Origin: Diphasiastrum complanatum | Taxonomy: Eukaryota > Streptophyta > Lycopodiopsida > Lycopodiales > Lycopodiaceae | Length of the DNA: 64,000 bases | Direction of reading: 5' to 3' | NCBI GenBank assembly: GCA_029204225.1 | Contig: CM055100.1 | Coordinates: 10,790,349 to 10,854,348 of the forward strand | Notes under the pieces: model-generated | Told to the model about the DNA's origin: nothing | Database searches by the model: none | What the model saw: only the letters and a program-made list of their open reading frames with translations | Program-made: the position numbers and the translations under genes | In this document: one piece after another, positions 35,619 to 47,395 of the stretch | Layout: each line of letters starts with the position of its first letter | Numbering within the stretch: the stretch's first letter is position 1

Positions 35619-36240
35619 GTTTAGTCATATTTTAGTAAATTGTCAATTGAGGCCAAAACTGATTTTAGACTTAGAGATAAAATTTTTGAGGTTATATTAG
35701 TTTAAAATACATTCAATAAACACTTTTTGAAAGTGTGGGAAAGTTGGTAGTCGAATTTGAGAGAGATTCAAATTTGAACTTTGGGTACATTTCTAGACCC
35801 AAAAATAGTAGGGTTTACATTTTGGAGGAAAAAACAAGTGGCCAAACAGGGCTTGGACCTATTATAAAAGGATGTAACTCGTGGAGAGACACATCTTCTC
35901 TCTTATCTCTCTCATTTCATCATTATGCATGGTCCTCTTTGGGTTCTACTACTCATTGGTGCACTCTCATAATGTTATCTTGCAATTCTATGTGTAGAAT
36001 GCTTATATTTTGCTATTTTTGGATTCACACGTGTGAAATACAGTAGGGTACTGTAATTGTATAGACAACAACCATATTTTATGTTTTGGTTCATTTTTTA
36101 TCAGTATCTCTTAGAGTTTACATCTCATTTTGTATGTAGATGCTGATTTTTCTACATTGGCAGGATTGTTGGTTTGCTCCTTATTGTAACCAAAGATCAG
36201 GGACATGGATTGGATCTTGAATCATCTAAAATCATTCACA
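35619..36240 (+). repeat. Right part of an X LTR, split by element U
   Basis: It starts GTTTAGTCATATTTTAG, which is internal to the X LTR (compare the solo LTR 16842-17495), and ends ATCATTCACA at 36240. The missing first 23 bases (TGTGAGAGATTTCAAC... to GTTTA) are at 53201-53223 in the opposite orientation. Together the parts make about 640 bp, as expected for X. It contains attcacacgtgtgaaa at about 36024, followed by cagtagggtactgta. A frame of about 103 codons without ATG is shared with the solo LTR. Confidence 0.88.
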
Positions 36241-36535
36241 GAATGTGAGAATCTAGATTTACAACATGGACCACTTCCAAATGGATTGTCGAGGCCAATA
36301 AGTGCTTCTTACTGCACAAGAAAGATTTCAACACGGCGCGCCTAGAATTTATGAAGTAGGTATAGTACCATTTGATCAAAGTACGATGCGAGGCTAATCA
36401 AAGTCTGACATGAATAAATCTTGCATGTCATGGAAACCGCCACCAATTTTGGTGGGGGATACTGTTGGAAAGTTTGCGGATATTGAGACAACCCTAATCC
36501 TAGTTAATAAGTGAGAGAGACTTGTCACCTTGTTG
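36241..36535 (+). other. Tail of an unassigned LTR element with purine tract and LTR start
   Basis: A strong purine-tract-like run (ggtgggggata, 36449-36460) is followed by tgttggaaagtttgcgg, which looks like an LTR start. The LTR is cut after about 70 bases by element Y. The preceding 200 bases resemble the non-coding or decayed 3' end of a copia element, but I cannot assign a domain. Confidence 0.4.
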
Positions 36536-37183
36536 AAGAAACAGAATGTTTCTAATACCAAAGCTTTGCTAGCTTTTAGTCCTGAATTTTTGACAAAAGA
36601 TGACACAACACGACACGAAATCAGTCGTGCTCCTCAAAAGATCAAGAAGATCAGCCAAGTACCATGGGGTACAAGTATTTGATCAGATATCATGACATCA
36701 GCAGAAGTACTCTAGATCACGGCATATCTATCAATCTTGTAATTCGTGATTAGTTAGAGTTGTTTAATTTTTCTGATTTGGAAGTTACACGACGCGACAC
36801 AAATTTGTTCGTGAACTATATACTTTTTGTTTGATGCATAATACTAAGCTAGTAAGCAGGAAGAAGACGAAAATATACAGAATACAAGTCTGCATGTGAG
36901 CAAGACAATTTTGTAGAGGATCTATAGATCCAGAAGTCCGCTAGTAAGCGAGACATTATTCGTGAGAGAACTATATTTCTCTCACGCCAATGCATTGCGT
37001 AGATTTGCCATGTACCAATGTAGTTGTTGTGCACATATTACTCTATATGATTGTATGATTTTGAGTTCATATTTGTCTGATATTATTCGTGTATTTGATT
37101 CACTCGTTTATTCAATTCCGCACATTGGTTTAATTTTGTTGAATGCTATATTAATTTGTTAACGTAGATCAGCAGTGTCTGTC

Positions 37184-37665
37184 AGTTAAAAAGCGGTTTT
37201 GATCTGATTCATTAGTATAATCTCTAAATGTGATGATGTAATTACAGTACTGTTTATTTGGTTTACTGTATATAGGTGTGATCGGGACGTGACCTATTAG
37301 GATACATTGATCGGGCACTGATCCCGTAGCCGACTACTTGGGTTAGCCGAGTAGCCACACATAGGAAGAATTAGCTTGTATAGAGCTATTTACAGTACTT
37401 GCTATACTTGGGGGCATGTCCCAAGTTTGTTGGTCAAATTTGGCCATATTGGGTCCGACCTTAGTTTGACAAGTGGTAGGCCAGTTTTAAGACACCTGCC
37501 TTTTCATGCAGTTTGTGAATACTCTATATGTACAATGTTTCTTTGTAATCTATTAACTTTTGTTGTGCCATCTATGAGAGCTTGTGAAGAGTGGCTATGG
37601 TGATTGTGTGTTGTGATCTGCATACTGCACTAGATTCTATCAGAATTTCAACTTGGCATCAGAGT
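37184..37665 (+). repeat. 5' LTR and primer binding site of element W
   Basis: The LTR ends TTTCAACT at 37653 and is followed without a gap by TGGCATCAGAGT (37654-37665), two changes from the initiator tRNA-Met site. The start in this copy is AGTTAAAAAGCGG; the 3' copy has AGTTAGAAATCAG. Confidence 0.9.
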
Positions 37666-40600
37666 GACAGGGTGTTGTAGGTATGCACGATCCGGTGGAG
37701 CTATGGGATAGCGTCTTTCACCAGAAAAAATAACACTCAGAACGTCTCAGGAGAGAGGACTCCATACAAGGTATCGGCAGTCTGGATGGCTGGAGACAAC
37801 AAAGTTCCTCCGATCGGAGCTTTGGGGAAGATCAAAACGATCGTCGTAGGTGGATTCCGGGGAGGATTCACGTAAATTCTTGCAGTTTTGGTGATTTCGA
37901 AGAAATCATCGATGGTGGCCTTATTATTCACTGTGTGGATAGTCGTTTGGCGTAACGGGGCTTGGGTTTGCAAAGAGTAGTGATGGAGAGCCATAGCAAT
38001 TTACAAGGATCGATTGGGTGGAAAACGGAAGAAATTTGAGAAATTTCCAGTTTCGTGGGGTGTTGACGATTTGGAATGAAAACCAGTGTGTTTGCAGTCG
38101 ATACCACACCAATTGGCAAGCCGTAAATTTTGTTATTGAGCTGGAGGTACGGTGACCTCAGCCAGATAGGAGACTGCAAGAAGAAGCTCAAAGAAAGACT
38201 GAGCAGAGGCCAAGAAACCTCCATTCTTCCTGGAGCTAGGTTTTTGAGATGAAAAACCATGGATCTTGCAAGATAAGAAGCAGTTTTTGGAGCTGTGAAA
38301 AGCTAATGGTGGGTGCCCAATACTGCCAACAGAATCTCCAGTGGCCGCGGACAGCCATAGAGAAGAGAGGGCGCGGGATCAAAAAAGGAGTAGGCAGCCA
38401 TAGAAACCCTTTTGGAATCACCATAGTCAAAAAGCAAGGTGAAGGAGAATGGAGGATATGGAGGAGGCGCGGGCCTCACGTGCGCTCACTCAGAAGGAAG
38501 CCGTAGCGGTTATAGGGTGTCAGTGTATTGAGGACTCCAATTTGGCGTGCCAAATCGTGGGCAACCAATGGATCTAGGCCAGATAAAATCGACGGTGTAA
38601 AGGAGGAGCATCGAGGGCCGTAGGATCATCGATAGCCATTGGGATATGGCTGAAAGGAGTGAAGTTTCATAGTGCAAAAATGAAGAAACTTCATTAAAAA
38701 AAATTTGGTATGAAATACTGAAAGGGACTCGAAGGGCAGAAATGTCATTTCTTCATTAAAAATCTTCATTATGAAGAACCGATTCATTTTGCAAGGCATT
38801 TTGAAAATGGACCTAGCTTTGGCTAGAAGGCACCTTTTTTGGCCATCCTTGGGCCAAAATGACCCTTGAAACTGGCTGCTCAGAGCCAGCAGACAGAGCA
38901 ACGTCACACAGTAGGGAGAAAAACATCTTGGAGAGTTTTCATGACCATTCTATTGAGCGGAGTGCGGGTGACCTAGTAATGGGCTACATTCGCCATTTGG
39001 GTACCGTAGGGCCAAATTCGGGGAAATTTTTGGCTAGTGAAACCTGTTACAAGGCGGTACATTGAGGCATAATTACATCAAAATCATTATTACTTACTCC
39101 TGACAGGGTAACAGGGTGTTTAGAAGTGATAAATGCGGTATGTGAGTGAATGGTAGCATAATTGTGTCGAGAAAGCTAGTTTTGGTGATAAAAGTGCAGT
39201 TTGGCGTTGTGACTACTCATCATTGGTGACAGTTTTGAGAGGGCAAGCAATCACAGGTGAAAGATAGGCATGGTATGCTGGTTACAGGTAAAAAATTCTT
39301 GTGATCAGGTTCAACTCTTGGAGTTAGAACCGACCAACGTCAGGTGGCATTTTGGAGGAACACTCTCACAGGTATGATCGGCAGTGGCATTGTCGAGTCA
39401 GGTGATGGCTGCATTGACACACGCATCTACGACCAAGAAATTTTTCTTTCAGAGGGAAATATGGGGTAGCTTGGAGGTACATACATATTGGAGGTCACAG
39501 ATGATGGAAGTGTGAGGTGGTGCCAGTTGGAAGCCATTGGGCAAGATAGCAGACTTGCATTGGACGAGCTTTGTGGGCAATGCAGAGGATGAAGAATGGA
39601 TCGATAATCACACTTTGGATGCTCTTGGCGAGTGGTGAGTGTGATGATTTTGCGGTTTTGTAGTCGGTAAGTCAATTTTGATCAAGCCATTTTAGTTGTG
39701 GAGCAGTGTATCAGATTTGTCATCGAGGAAATACACTTCAACTACCAGTTTGGGTAAGTCAAGTCAATTTGCCATATCAGTATTGCATCAAGGATGCAGA
39801 TTTTAGTGATGACAAGATGCAGATCATTTGGTTTGGGCCATGGAAGATCTCACAAGGTCAGTTAGAGAGATATTGGCATGCATAGTCATGTGAGGGACTT
39901 GATGGTGGCTTTGGAGTTCACATCTCAGTGTATTCTCAGGGAGTGGTTTGGAACCATTCATAGGAGCAGCTCGGAGCTAGCTTGGAAAATACAAGTGGGC
40001 ACTCCAGAGGGTAGATGCTCAGATCTTTGTGATCAGGGATGGCATTGGGATACTGATAGGGATAGCATTGTAGGGTGACATGGGATGATCATCAAGGGGC
40101 AGCTATTTCATATTGGACTTGAGCCATTCGCATGGACAGGACTTACAGGGGGATTCATGATGGAATCAGGAAGCTGCAAACGCAAATGGACAAAGCATGA
40201 AGCTTTGGAAGCCAGCTCTAGAATGGAGAGCTGATGGAGATTGCATGGGGTGTGATCAGAGGGCAAACACTATGGTGAGTGTTTTGCTAGCGATCTACTA
40301 TAAGGGATACTGATGGCGAGGACTTCATGGTGTGCTCATTTGGGAGTACAGATTGGCATTACAGCAAGGGGCCAGTTTTGGACATTGGCATCGATGGGGA
40401 GGCATCTACCATCATGGGAATGGATAAGCTATCTATAGCTTTCATGTAGTCGGATGTATTTGCAGGAGTCTAGGCTTGGCACAGGTGTTAGAATTTCCAT
40501 GATGCAGATTCTCAGGTGGTGAGATAATGAGGAAGCCTAGAGGAAGTCACTCAGAGCCATACACCTCAGTACGATTAGGGAGACAGTAGTCTCAGAAACC

Positions 40601-42371
40601 CGTGAGCAGCGACTCAGAGATATGCTTGCGTTGGCATGGTGTCGGGTGGCACATAGCCAGAGAGAGCGAACAGATGCTAGGAGCTAGGTGGAGCAGGTGA
40701 TGCTTTGGAGTTTGGCTTGTCTAGCAGGATGGTGACCAAGATCGGAGACATCATATGGGAATAGTATGTGGATGACGAGTCCATGGGGGTGGCACTCAAG
40801 GAGATGCTACAGTTGTTCAGGTATGACATGTCATTTGATGTATAGACGATGTTCTTCAGCTGGTGCATCATGTGTGATGGCCTAGGGATGGGTCATACCT
40901 ACTTGGAGGTAGGTGGCATGGAGTGTACCTGCGGTGGTACATATCCTAAGGGCATGGAGAGCATTACGGAGTGATGTGGATCCAGCATGCCCATGGTTGT
41001 GAGCCGACAGGGATGGAGATGGTTGGTCAGGGAGTGACAGTTGATACTTTGGCGAGTGATCAGGTGAGCTGCATGGTTATATGCACAGTAGTCTCCAGAT
41101 TGGCATCACATGTTGTTGTTATCCATCATTATTTGGTAAGCAGGATGCAGCTTTTGGTTAGATCCAATTGGAGTCTAGTTGCACTATAGGTGGACAGATT
41201 CTTGGGGAGCTATTAGTGGGTAATGGATACTTAGTGATCAGATGGTACAGGGTACAAGGTTCTGGAGCTATCCTACCTGATATGCTATGGATCGTGGGTG
41301 AGTTGTTCATCACGATAGTGGATCTAGTTTGCATTTGCTTTGGCTTGGATTGACATGATGTATGTGTTGGTGAGATAGGCTCCTTGGTGGGAGGCCTATA
41401 TACTGGTCAAATCAGAGTTGGCAACGTCAAGCATGGAAAGTTGAACCTACATGGGATGTAGGACAGGCAGATCATCATCAGTATCTCTGGGAGGTGGGCG
41501 AGCTACTCAGGTATAGTCTATTGTGAGGTTTGTGTACATTCATTCATTGAGTCCTTGGTATACTCTTGTGCTTGGAGCATGGGGAATGAATGGGGGATCA
41601 ACTTTCAGGACTTATTGGATAGTTGGATATGCTTGGACATGAGGGCATCTTGGTTACAGGTGCAGGCCATGGTTGGAGACCTAATTTGGAGACCAGTGGT
41701 GTAGCAGCAGATCTACAGGTGGCACAGGTGCTGGTACGACAGGATACTACTTATGGACAGTCCTTGGTCATGTATTTGACACTTTATCATTCGTGTTGGT
41801 TTGCATGAGTGTGTGTGGGCTTGCATGTTGCCTTGTCATGGGAGTCTAGATCTGAGTCGAAGTTATATGTGGTTGTGCATTTGCTACGTCAAGAACAAAG
41901 TAGTCATTTTATGCTCATTGACTTGTCATTGTCTACTAGTTGTCTATCTGGTGAGGGTGCAATTTTATGGTGGCAGTAAGATTTCCTCAAGTTGAGCCTC
42001 AGTCTCTCATTTATGTTAGCTTTATAGGTCTATGCTTGTAAGTGTCTGATAGGATGTCAGCCTAGTTAGATGGAGGATGTAAGTCTCATGATGGCAGTGG
42101 GATTTCCTCAGTTTGAGCCATGTCGCTCATGTGGTCCACTTGTATTCAAGTCGGATTGGGGACAAGTCAGTTGGTCGAGAGTATGGTAGACTCTCTGTAT
42201 GAACATTGTGTTTGGATGATACTTTGTGTGCCAAACCTAGTGGTTTGATGGTGTGCTTGAGTGTGAGTCAAGTACATGGTAGTTGTGATATGCATAACAT
42301 CTTTTGGACACTCCCGACGTTGCTACAAAATATTATTTTTCACTCTTATCACAATTGAGCTTAAGGGAGAG
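37666..42371 (+). other. Interior of element W, no coding region recognised
   Basis: 4.7 kb in which no frame exceeds about 110 codons and none shows gag, protease, integrase or RT motifs on either strand. Base composition is richer in G on the plus strand than the neighbours (many tggcat, ggcagtgg and gatggt runs), suggesting old non-coding sequence or a heavily decayed frame. I see no link to a host gene. Confidence 0.7.
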
Positions 42372-42840
42372 AGTTAGAAATCAGTTTTGATCTGATTCAT
42401 TAGTATAAGCTCTAAATGTGATGATGTAATTACTGTACAATTTATTGGTTTACTATATATGGTTGTGATTGGGACGTGACCCATTAGGATACATTAATCG
42501 GGTACTAATCTCGTAGTCGGCTACTTGGGTTAGCCAAGTAGCCACACATAGGAAGAATTAGCCTGTACAGAGTTATTTACAGTACTTGCTATACTTGGAG
42601 GCATGTCCCAAGTTTGTCGATCAAATTCGGCCATATTGGGCCCGACCTTAGTTTGACAAGTGGTAGGCCAGTTTTAGGACACCTGCCTTTTTATGCAGTT
42701 TGTGAATACTCTATATGTACAGTGTTTCTTTGTAATCTATTAACTTTTGTTGTGCCATCTATGAGAGCTTGTGAGGAGTGGCTATGGTGATTGTGTGATG
42801 TGATCTGCATATTGCACTTGATTTTATCGGAATTTCAACT
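42372..42840 (+). repeat. 3' LTR of element W
   Basis: It is preceded by the purine tract ttaagggagag (42361-42371) and starts AGTTAGAAATCAG. It aligns over its full length with 37184-37653 and is followed by the second CTGTC. Its position right after the tract fixes element orientation as plus. Confidence 0.93.
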
Positions 42841-42919
42841 CTGTCTACTCTCTGAAGGATTGTAGGAATGATATAGCCGGCAGTGACCAACAATCATATC
42901 TGAATTTCTGACGAACTGA

Positions 42920-43260
42920 TTTTGTTCGCGAATGCTTTCGCTTCGCTTCGCGATCACTTCGCTTTGCTTTGTTTTGTTTCGCTTCGCGATCACTTGGCTA
43001 TAATCGTAAATCAATTTCAGAGCTCGTTTAAGTTTCGCTTTTTTTTTGTTTTGTTTCGTCCGATTTTAATTCGTTTCGTTTCGTCTCGTCTCGTTACAGA
43101 GCTTGATTGATCTTTTCACGAATGCTTTCGTTTTGTTTCGTGATCTCTATGCTTCTAGCATGAATCAATGTCAGAGCTCGTTTAAGTTTCGCTTCGCTTC
43201 GCTTCATTTTGTTTTTGTCTAGATTTCGTCTTGTTTCGTTTTGTTGTGTTACAGAGCCTA
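42920..43260 (+). repeat. TTCGC/TTCGT-rich degenerate pentamer arrays in Y 5' LTR
   Basis: Three clusters of tandem cgctt/cgttt units (for example gctttcgcttcgcttcgcgatcacttcg) are separated by the repeated spacer tcagagctcgtttaagtttcgc. The same arrays, with different unit counts, are in the Y 3' LTR at about 46965-47250, so they belong to the LTR and vary between its two copies. Confidence 0.8.
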
Positions 43261-43372
43261 ATTGATCCAACACGAATTATTTTCAAACAGAAATAATTCA
43301 AGTTTCAAGAAAGTTCCGCGAATCGTTCGAGAGACCTTTCATCAGTTTGTCACCAGAGTTTTTAGCTAAAAT

Positions 43373-44420
43373 TTGCATTTTCTGAGTGCATTTTATCACC
43401 TGAAGGTACGCCTGCCTGCAGATCAAGTGCATCAGACTCATGATGATTCACCAAACACTCTATGGCATAGGATACTATGTCATATGAATTCAATGGCACT
43501 ATACCAAGCAAGCCATCATGGAGCAATCATAGGGGTGAGCATCTCGAATGCAAGCAGTTCGACGACCTGTGATGCATGCCTGAAGGGTAAGATGTCACGC
43601 ACTCCATTTGTCAAGGACTCCTATAGAACGACTAAGATTCTGGAGTTAGTGCATTCTGACATCTGTGGGCCTTCTAATGTGATCTCAGTAGGAGGCTCGA
43701 AATACTACATTACCTTTATTGATGACTATTGTAAATTTGCTAGAGTGTATTTCATTCACAACAAACCAGAAGCATTTGACAAATTCACAGAGTATGTGAA
43801 TTGGGCAGAGAGATGCACTGGTAATAAAGTGAAGTAGATCAGGACAGATCATCTCGAATTGCTTCATTGACTTCTACAATGATCATGGTATCATTCACAG
43901 AAGGACTGCATCTTACACACCGCAGCACAACGGTGTTGCAAAAAAAAAGAATAGGACTTTGATGGAAGCTGTCAGATGCATGATGGTCTACTCAAAAGCT
44001 CCAAGAGTACTGTGGACTGAAGCAGAAGCTACAGCTGCTTACATTCAGAACATGATAGGAAAGTATGGTGTTCCTCGCACGACACCACATGAATTATGGT
44101 GGGGTAGAAAACCCAATCTGACTCACATCAGAATCTTTGGCTGTGCAGCTTATGCACATATTACTGATAAGCTTCAAAAGAAGTTTGATGAGAAAGCTCA
44201 ACAGGAATATCTTGTAGGATATGAAATAATTTGTCATACTATAGAGTCTACATGTTAGAGACAAACACTGTGAAGACAATCAGGAATGTCAAGTTTGATG
44301 AGAGCATAGCGATGGCCAACGATGATCCTGTCAATTATGAAGTTCTTGAAAGACAGTACTATGATCTACCAACTGTGACAGAAGGAGCAGAGGACGAACA
44401 CGAAGATGAAGATTTTTGAG
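43373..44420 (+). pseudogene. Copia integrase (element Y), gag and protease missing
   Basis: Coding begins straight in the pre-integrase region (LWHRILCHMNSMALYQ, CDACLKGKMSRTPF). The core follows: LVHSDICGPSNV, FIDDYCKFARVYFIHN, a decayed second catalytic block (stop and frameshift near 43837-43870), and HNGVAKKKNRTLMEAV, in which the catalytic Glu is Lys. The C-terminal part is FGCAAYAHIT, KAQQEYLVGYE, then after a frameshift RNVKFDES. The abrupt start within about 20 bases of the LTR end shows a deletion of leader, gag and protease. Confidence 0.88.
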
Positions 44421-44659
44421 TCACTTCGCATTTGAGTGACGAATCAGAAGACAAAAGATTCGAAAGACAGCCTTCTGCTACAATACTTGTAAACTGAGAT
44501 GGTTTCGGACCTAATAGAGTATACAAAGGCAAAGGCATTGCAGTTCAGGAGGATATCCTAGAAGGTCAAGAAGAAACAAAAAACGCCAGCAAGATATGTG
44601 TCAAACAAATCTGCTTCTACATAAGAAGAGTTCTGTGGATTCATTAGCAAACCACAAAC

Positions 44660-46210
44660 ATTCGAGGAGGCAATTGAATGTCCAGAGAAGGACAAATGGA
44701 TCCAAGCCATGAATGAGGAGATGGAATCCATGAGGAAGAACCAGGTATGGACGTTGCAACCATTACCAGATAAGCGAAAGGCTATAAAATGCAAATGGGT
44801 ATACAAGCTAAAGTATGGACCAGATCGTAATCTTTCAAAGTATAAGTCAAGACTTGTAGTGAAGGGATTCTCTCAGAGATGTGGTATTGACTATTATGAG
44901 ACCTTCTCTCTTGTCATGAAACATTCGTCCCTACATTTACTATTTGCATATGTAGTTGCTTATGACCTCATGATTCACATTGTGGACAAGAAGATAGCCT
45001 TCTTGCATGGTGAGCTAGACGAAGAGGTCTACATGGATCAACCCCCAGGTTATGTCTAGAATTCACTTCCTAATTATGCATGCAAAATGCATAGGAGTAT
45101 CTATGGTCTGAAGCAAGTTCGACAATGGTACAAAAAGAATGATCAAACCCTGAAATCCTTGGGATTCAAGCCACTAATGGCTGATTCCAATGTGTATGTA
45201 AGAATTACAAATGGGAAGATCATCATTGTAGTTGTGTATGTGGACAACACTCTGATACTTTGCAAGAGTGAGAGGCTTATTGCTGAAGTGAAGAATGATA
45301 TCTCGAAACATTTTGAGATTGTAGATTTGGGAGAATCCAGGTGTTACCTTGGCTTACAGATTAACAAGGACTATGAGGGAGGTAAATTGTACATTCATCA
45401 GTCTAGATATACCCAGAAAATCCTAGAAGATTTTGGGATGCTGAATTGCAAATGAACGAATACTCCAATGCTTGTAGGAACAGTACTGACGAACGAAAAT
45501 TGTTCGAGGACTGAAGAAGAGAGAGAATTGATGCAGCTCACAACATACATAAAACTGATAGGATCGTTGATGTACCTTGTAGATAGCACACGTCCTGACA
45601 TTGCTTATGTTATGTTTAGGATGAGCCAATTTTGCACGAATCCAGGCTCGACACATTGGAAGCTTGCAAATCAAATTTTGCAATATCTTCAATTAACAAG
45701 AGATTTTGGTTTGTGTTATTGTCGTGATGTAGGTTCCGAATGCTTTCCTACAATGATGCTAGCTGGGCATCTCTCAAGGATGATTGTAAAAGTGTCTCAG
45801 GAGGATGCACCATTGTGTCACAAGCAACAATTTTCTGGGTTAGCAAGAAGCAGACCATTGTGGCTTAGTCATCCTGCGAAATAGAGTACGTTGCAGCAGC
45901 AAAGATGGCCAAAAAATAATTTGGCTCAAACAGTTCTTTGACGAATTGGACGAAACGAGTAATGAACCTCTAGTTTTGCAGATGGACAACAAAACTGCAA
46001 TACATCTGACAAAAGACCCTATGTTTCACTCAAGGACGAAACACATTGCAATCAAGTACCACTTGATTAGGGATCTGAGCCGGAAGAAGATGCTGCAGAC
46101 TATTTTCATTGGAACGAAAGACATGGTTGTTGACATTTTCACAAAGGCCTTAGACAAAGGTCTATTCGAGAAATAGAGGAACAGTCTTGGAGTCGTCAAG
46201 CTATCATGCT
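44660..46210 (+). pseudogene. Copia RT-RNase H (element Y)
   Basis: RT starts at KWIQAMNEEMESMRKNQVWTL, continues CKWVYKLKYGPD, VKGFSQRCGIDYYETFSLV, GELDEEVYMDQPPGYV, IYGLKQVRQWY, and VVYVDNTLIL near 45240: the second Asp of YVDD is Asn, which would abolish polymerisation. Next come FEIVDLGESRCYLGLQI, LNCK and the LIGSLMYLVDSTRPDIAYV block shared with the shard at 7093-7500. RNase H has a frameshift near 45745, then ATIVSQATIFW-like sequence, QMDNKTAIHLTKDPMFHSRTKHI and VDIFTKALDKGLFEK. The purine tract ttgagagggag follows at 46211-46221. Confidence 0.9.
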
Positions 46211-46224
46211 TTGAGAGGGAGCTA

Positions 46225-47395
46225 AAGAAACAAAATGTTTCTAGTGCCAAAGCTTTGCTAGCTTTCAATCCTGAATTTATGACAAAAGACGACACGACAT
46301 GATAGAAATCAGTCATGATCAGCCAGGTACCATGGGGTACAAGTATTTGATCAAATATCATGACATCAGCAGAAGTACTCTAGATCATGGCTAATCTGCC
46401 ACTCTTGTAATTTATGATTACTTAGAGATGTTTAATCTTTTGATTTGAAAGTTACACGACGCGACACGAAATTGTTCGCGAACTATATACTTTCTGTTTG
46501 ATGCATAATACTAAGCTAGTAAGCAAGAAGAAGACAAAAATATACAGAATACAAGTCCACCTGTAAGCGAGACAATTTTGTAGAAGATCTATAGATCCAG
46601 AAGTCTGCTAGTAAGCGAGACATTATTCATGAGAGAACTGTATTTCTCTCACGCCAATGCACTGCGTGGATCTGTCATGCAGTGCTTGAAAACTCAAAAA
46701 ATCAATAGATAATATTGTAGTTGTTGTTTACATATTCCTCTATATAATTGCATGATCTTGAATTAATATTTGTCTGATATTATTCGTGTATTCGATTCAC
46801 TTGTTTATTCAATTCTGCACATTGGTTTGATTTTGTTGAATGCTATATTAATCTATTAACGTAGATCAACAGTGTCTTTCTACTCTCTGAAGGATTGTAG
46901 GAATGATATAGCTAGCAGTGACCAACAATCATATCTAAATTTTTGATGAACTGATTTTGTTCGCGAATGCTTTCGGTTCGCTTCATGTTTTGTTTCGTTC
47001 TCTTCGCGATCACTTGGCTATAAGTGTAAATCAATTTCAGAGCTCACTTAAGTTTCGCTTCGTTTCGTTTCGTTTCGTCTCATCTCATTACAGAGCTTGA
47101 TTGATCTTTTCGTGAATGTTTTTGTTTTGTTTCATTTTGTTTCGCGATCTCTATGCTTCCAGCATAAATCAATGTCAGAGCTCGTTTAATTTTCGCTTCG
47201 CTTTGTTTCGTTTTCGTTTAGATTTTGTCTTGTTTCGTTTTGTTGTTTTAAAAAGCCTGATTGATCCAACACGAATTATTCTCAAACATAAATAATTCAA
47301 GTTTCAAGAAAGTTTCACGAATCGTTTGAGAGACCTTTCATCAGTTTGTCACCAAAGTTTTTAACTGAAATTTGCATTTTTTGAGCGCATTTTTT
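46225..47395 (+). repeat. 3' LTR of element Y, carrying the empty site of W
   Basis: It starts directly after the purine tract and is colinear with 36536-37183 plus 42846-43392. At 46860-46930 it runs through agtgtctttctactctctgaagg without interruption, where the 5' copy is split by W. The distal end near gagcgcatttt is inferred from where the two copies stop matching. Confidence 0.88.

Larger units (their letters stand above)
37184..42840 (+). mobile_element. Non-autonomous LTR element W (5.66 kb, no recognised protein), TSD CTGTC
   Basis: LTRs 37184-37653 and 42372-42840 (about 470 bp, roughly 90 percent alike by eye) start AGTTA[AG]AAA and end TTTCAACT. CTGTC flanks the element (37179-37183 and 42841-42845). 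The corresponding site without the element is in the Y 3' LTR at 46876-46880 (ctttc), so the insertion is directly visible. A PBS follows the 5' LTR and a purine tract (ttaagggagag) precedes the 3' LTR. The 4.7-kb interior has only short frames without family match. In structure it is a LARD-type element. Confidence 0.94.
36536..47395 (+). mobile_element. Copia element Y, 5' LTR split by element W
   Basis: The 3' LTR (46225 to about 47395) starts aagaaacaaaatgtttctag. The same start occurs at 36536, and the two copies align through 37183 and then again from 42846 to about 43392. The 5' LTR is therefore present in full but split by the 5.66-kb element W. The interior runs only from about 43393 to 46224, and gag and protease are missing. 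LTR ends are not TG/CA; the first 18 bases contain the inverted repeat AGAAACA / TGTTTCT. Confidence 0.88.

Noticed and set aside
42372-42840. Treating 42370-42840 as part of copia Y
   Set aside because: Its direct copy at 37184-37653, the flanking CTGTC duplications and the empty site at 46876 show that it is the 3' LTR of element W.
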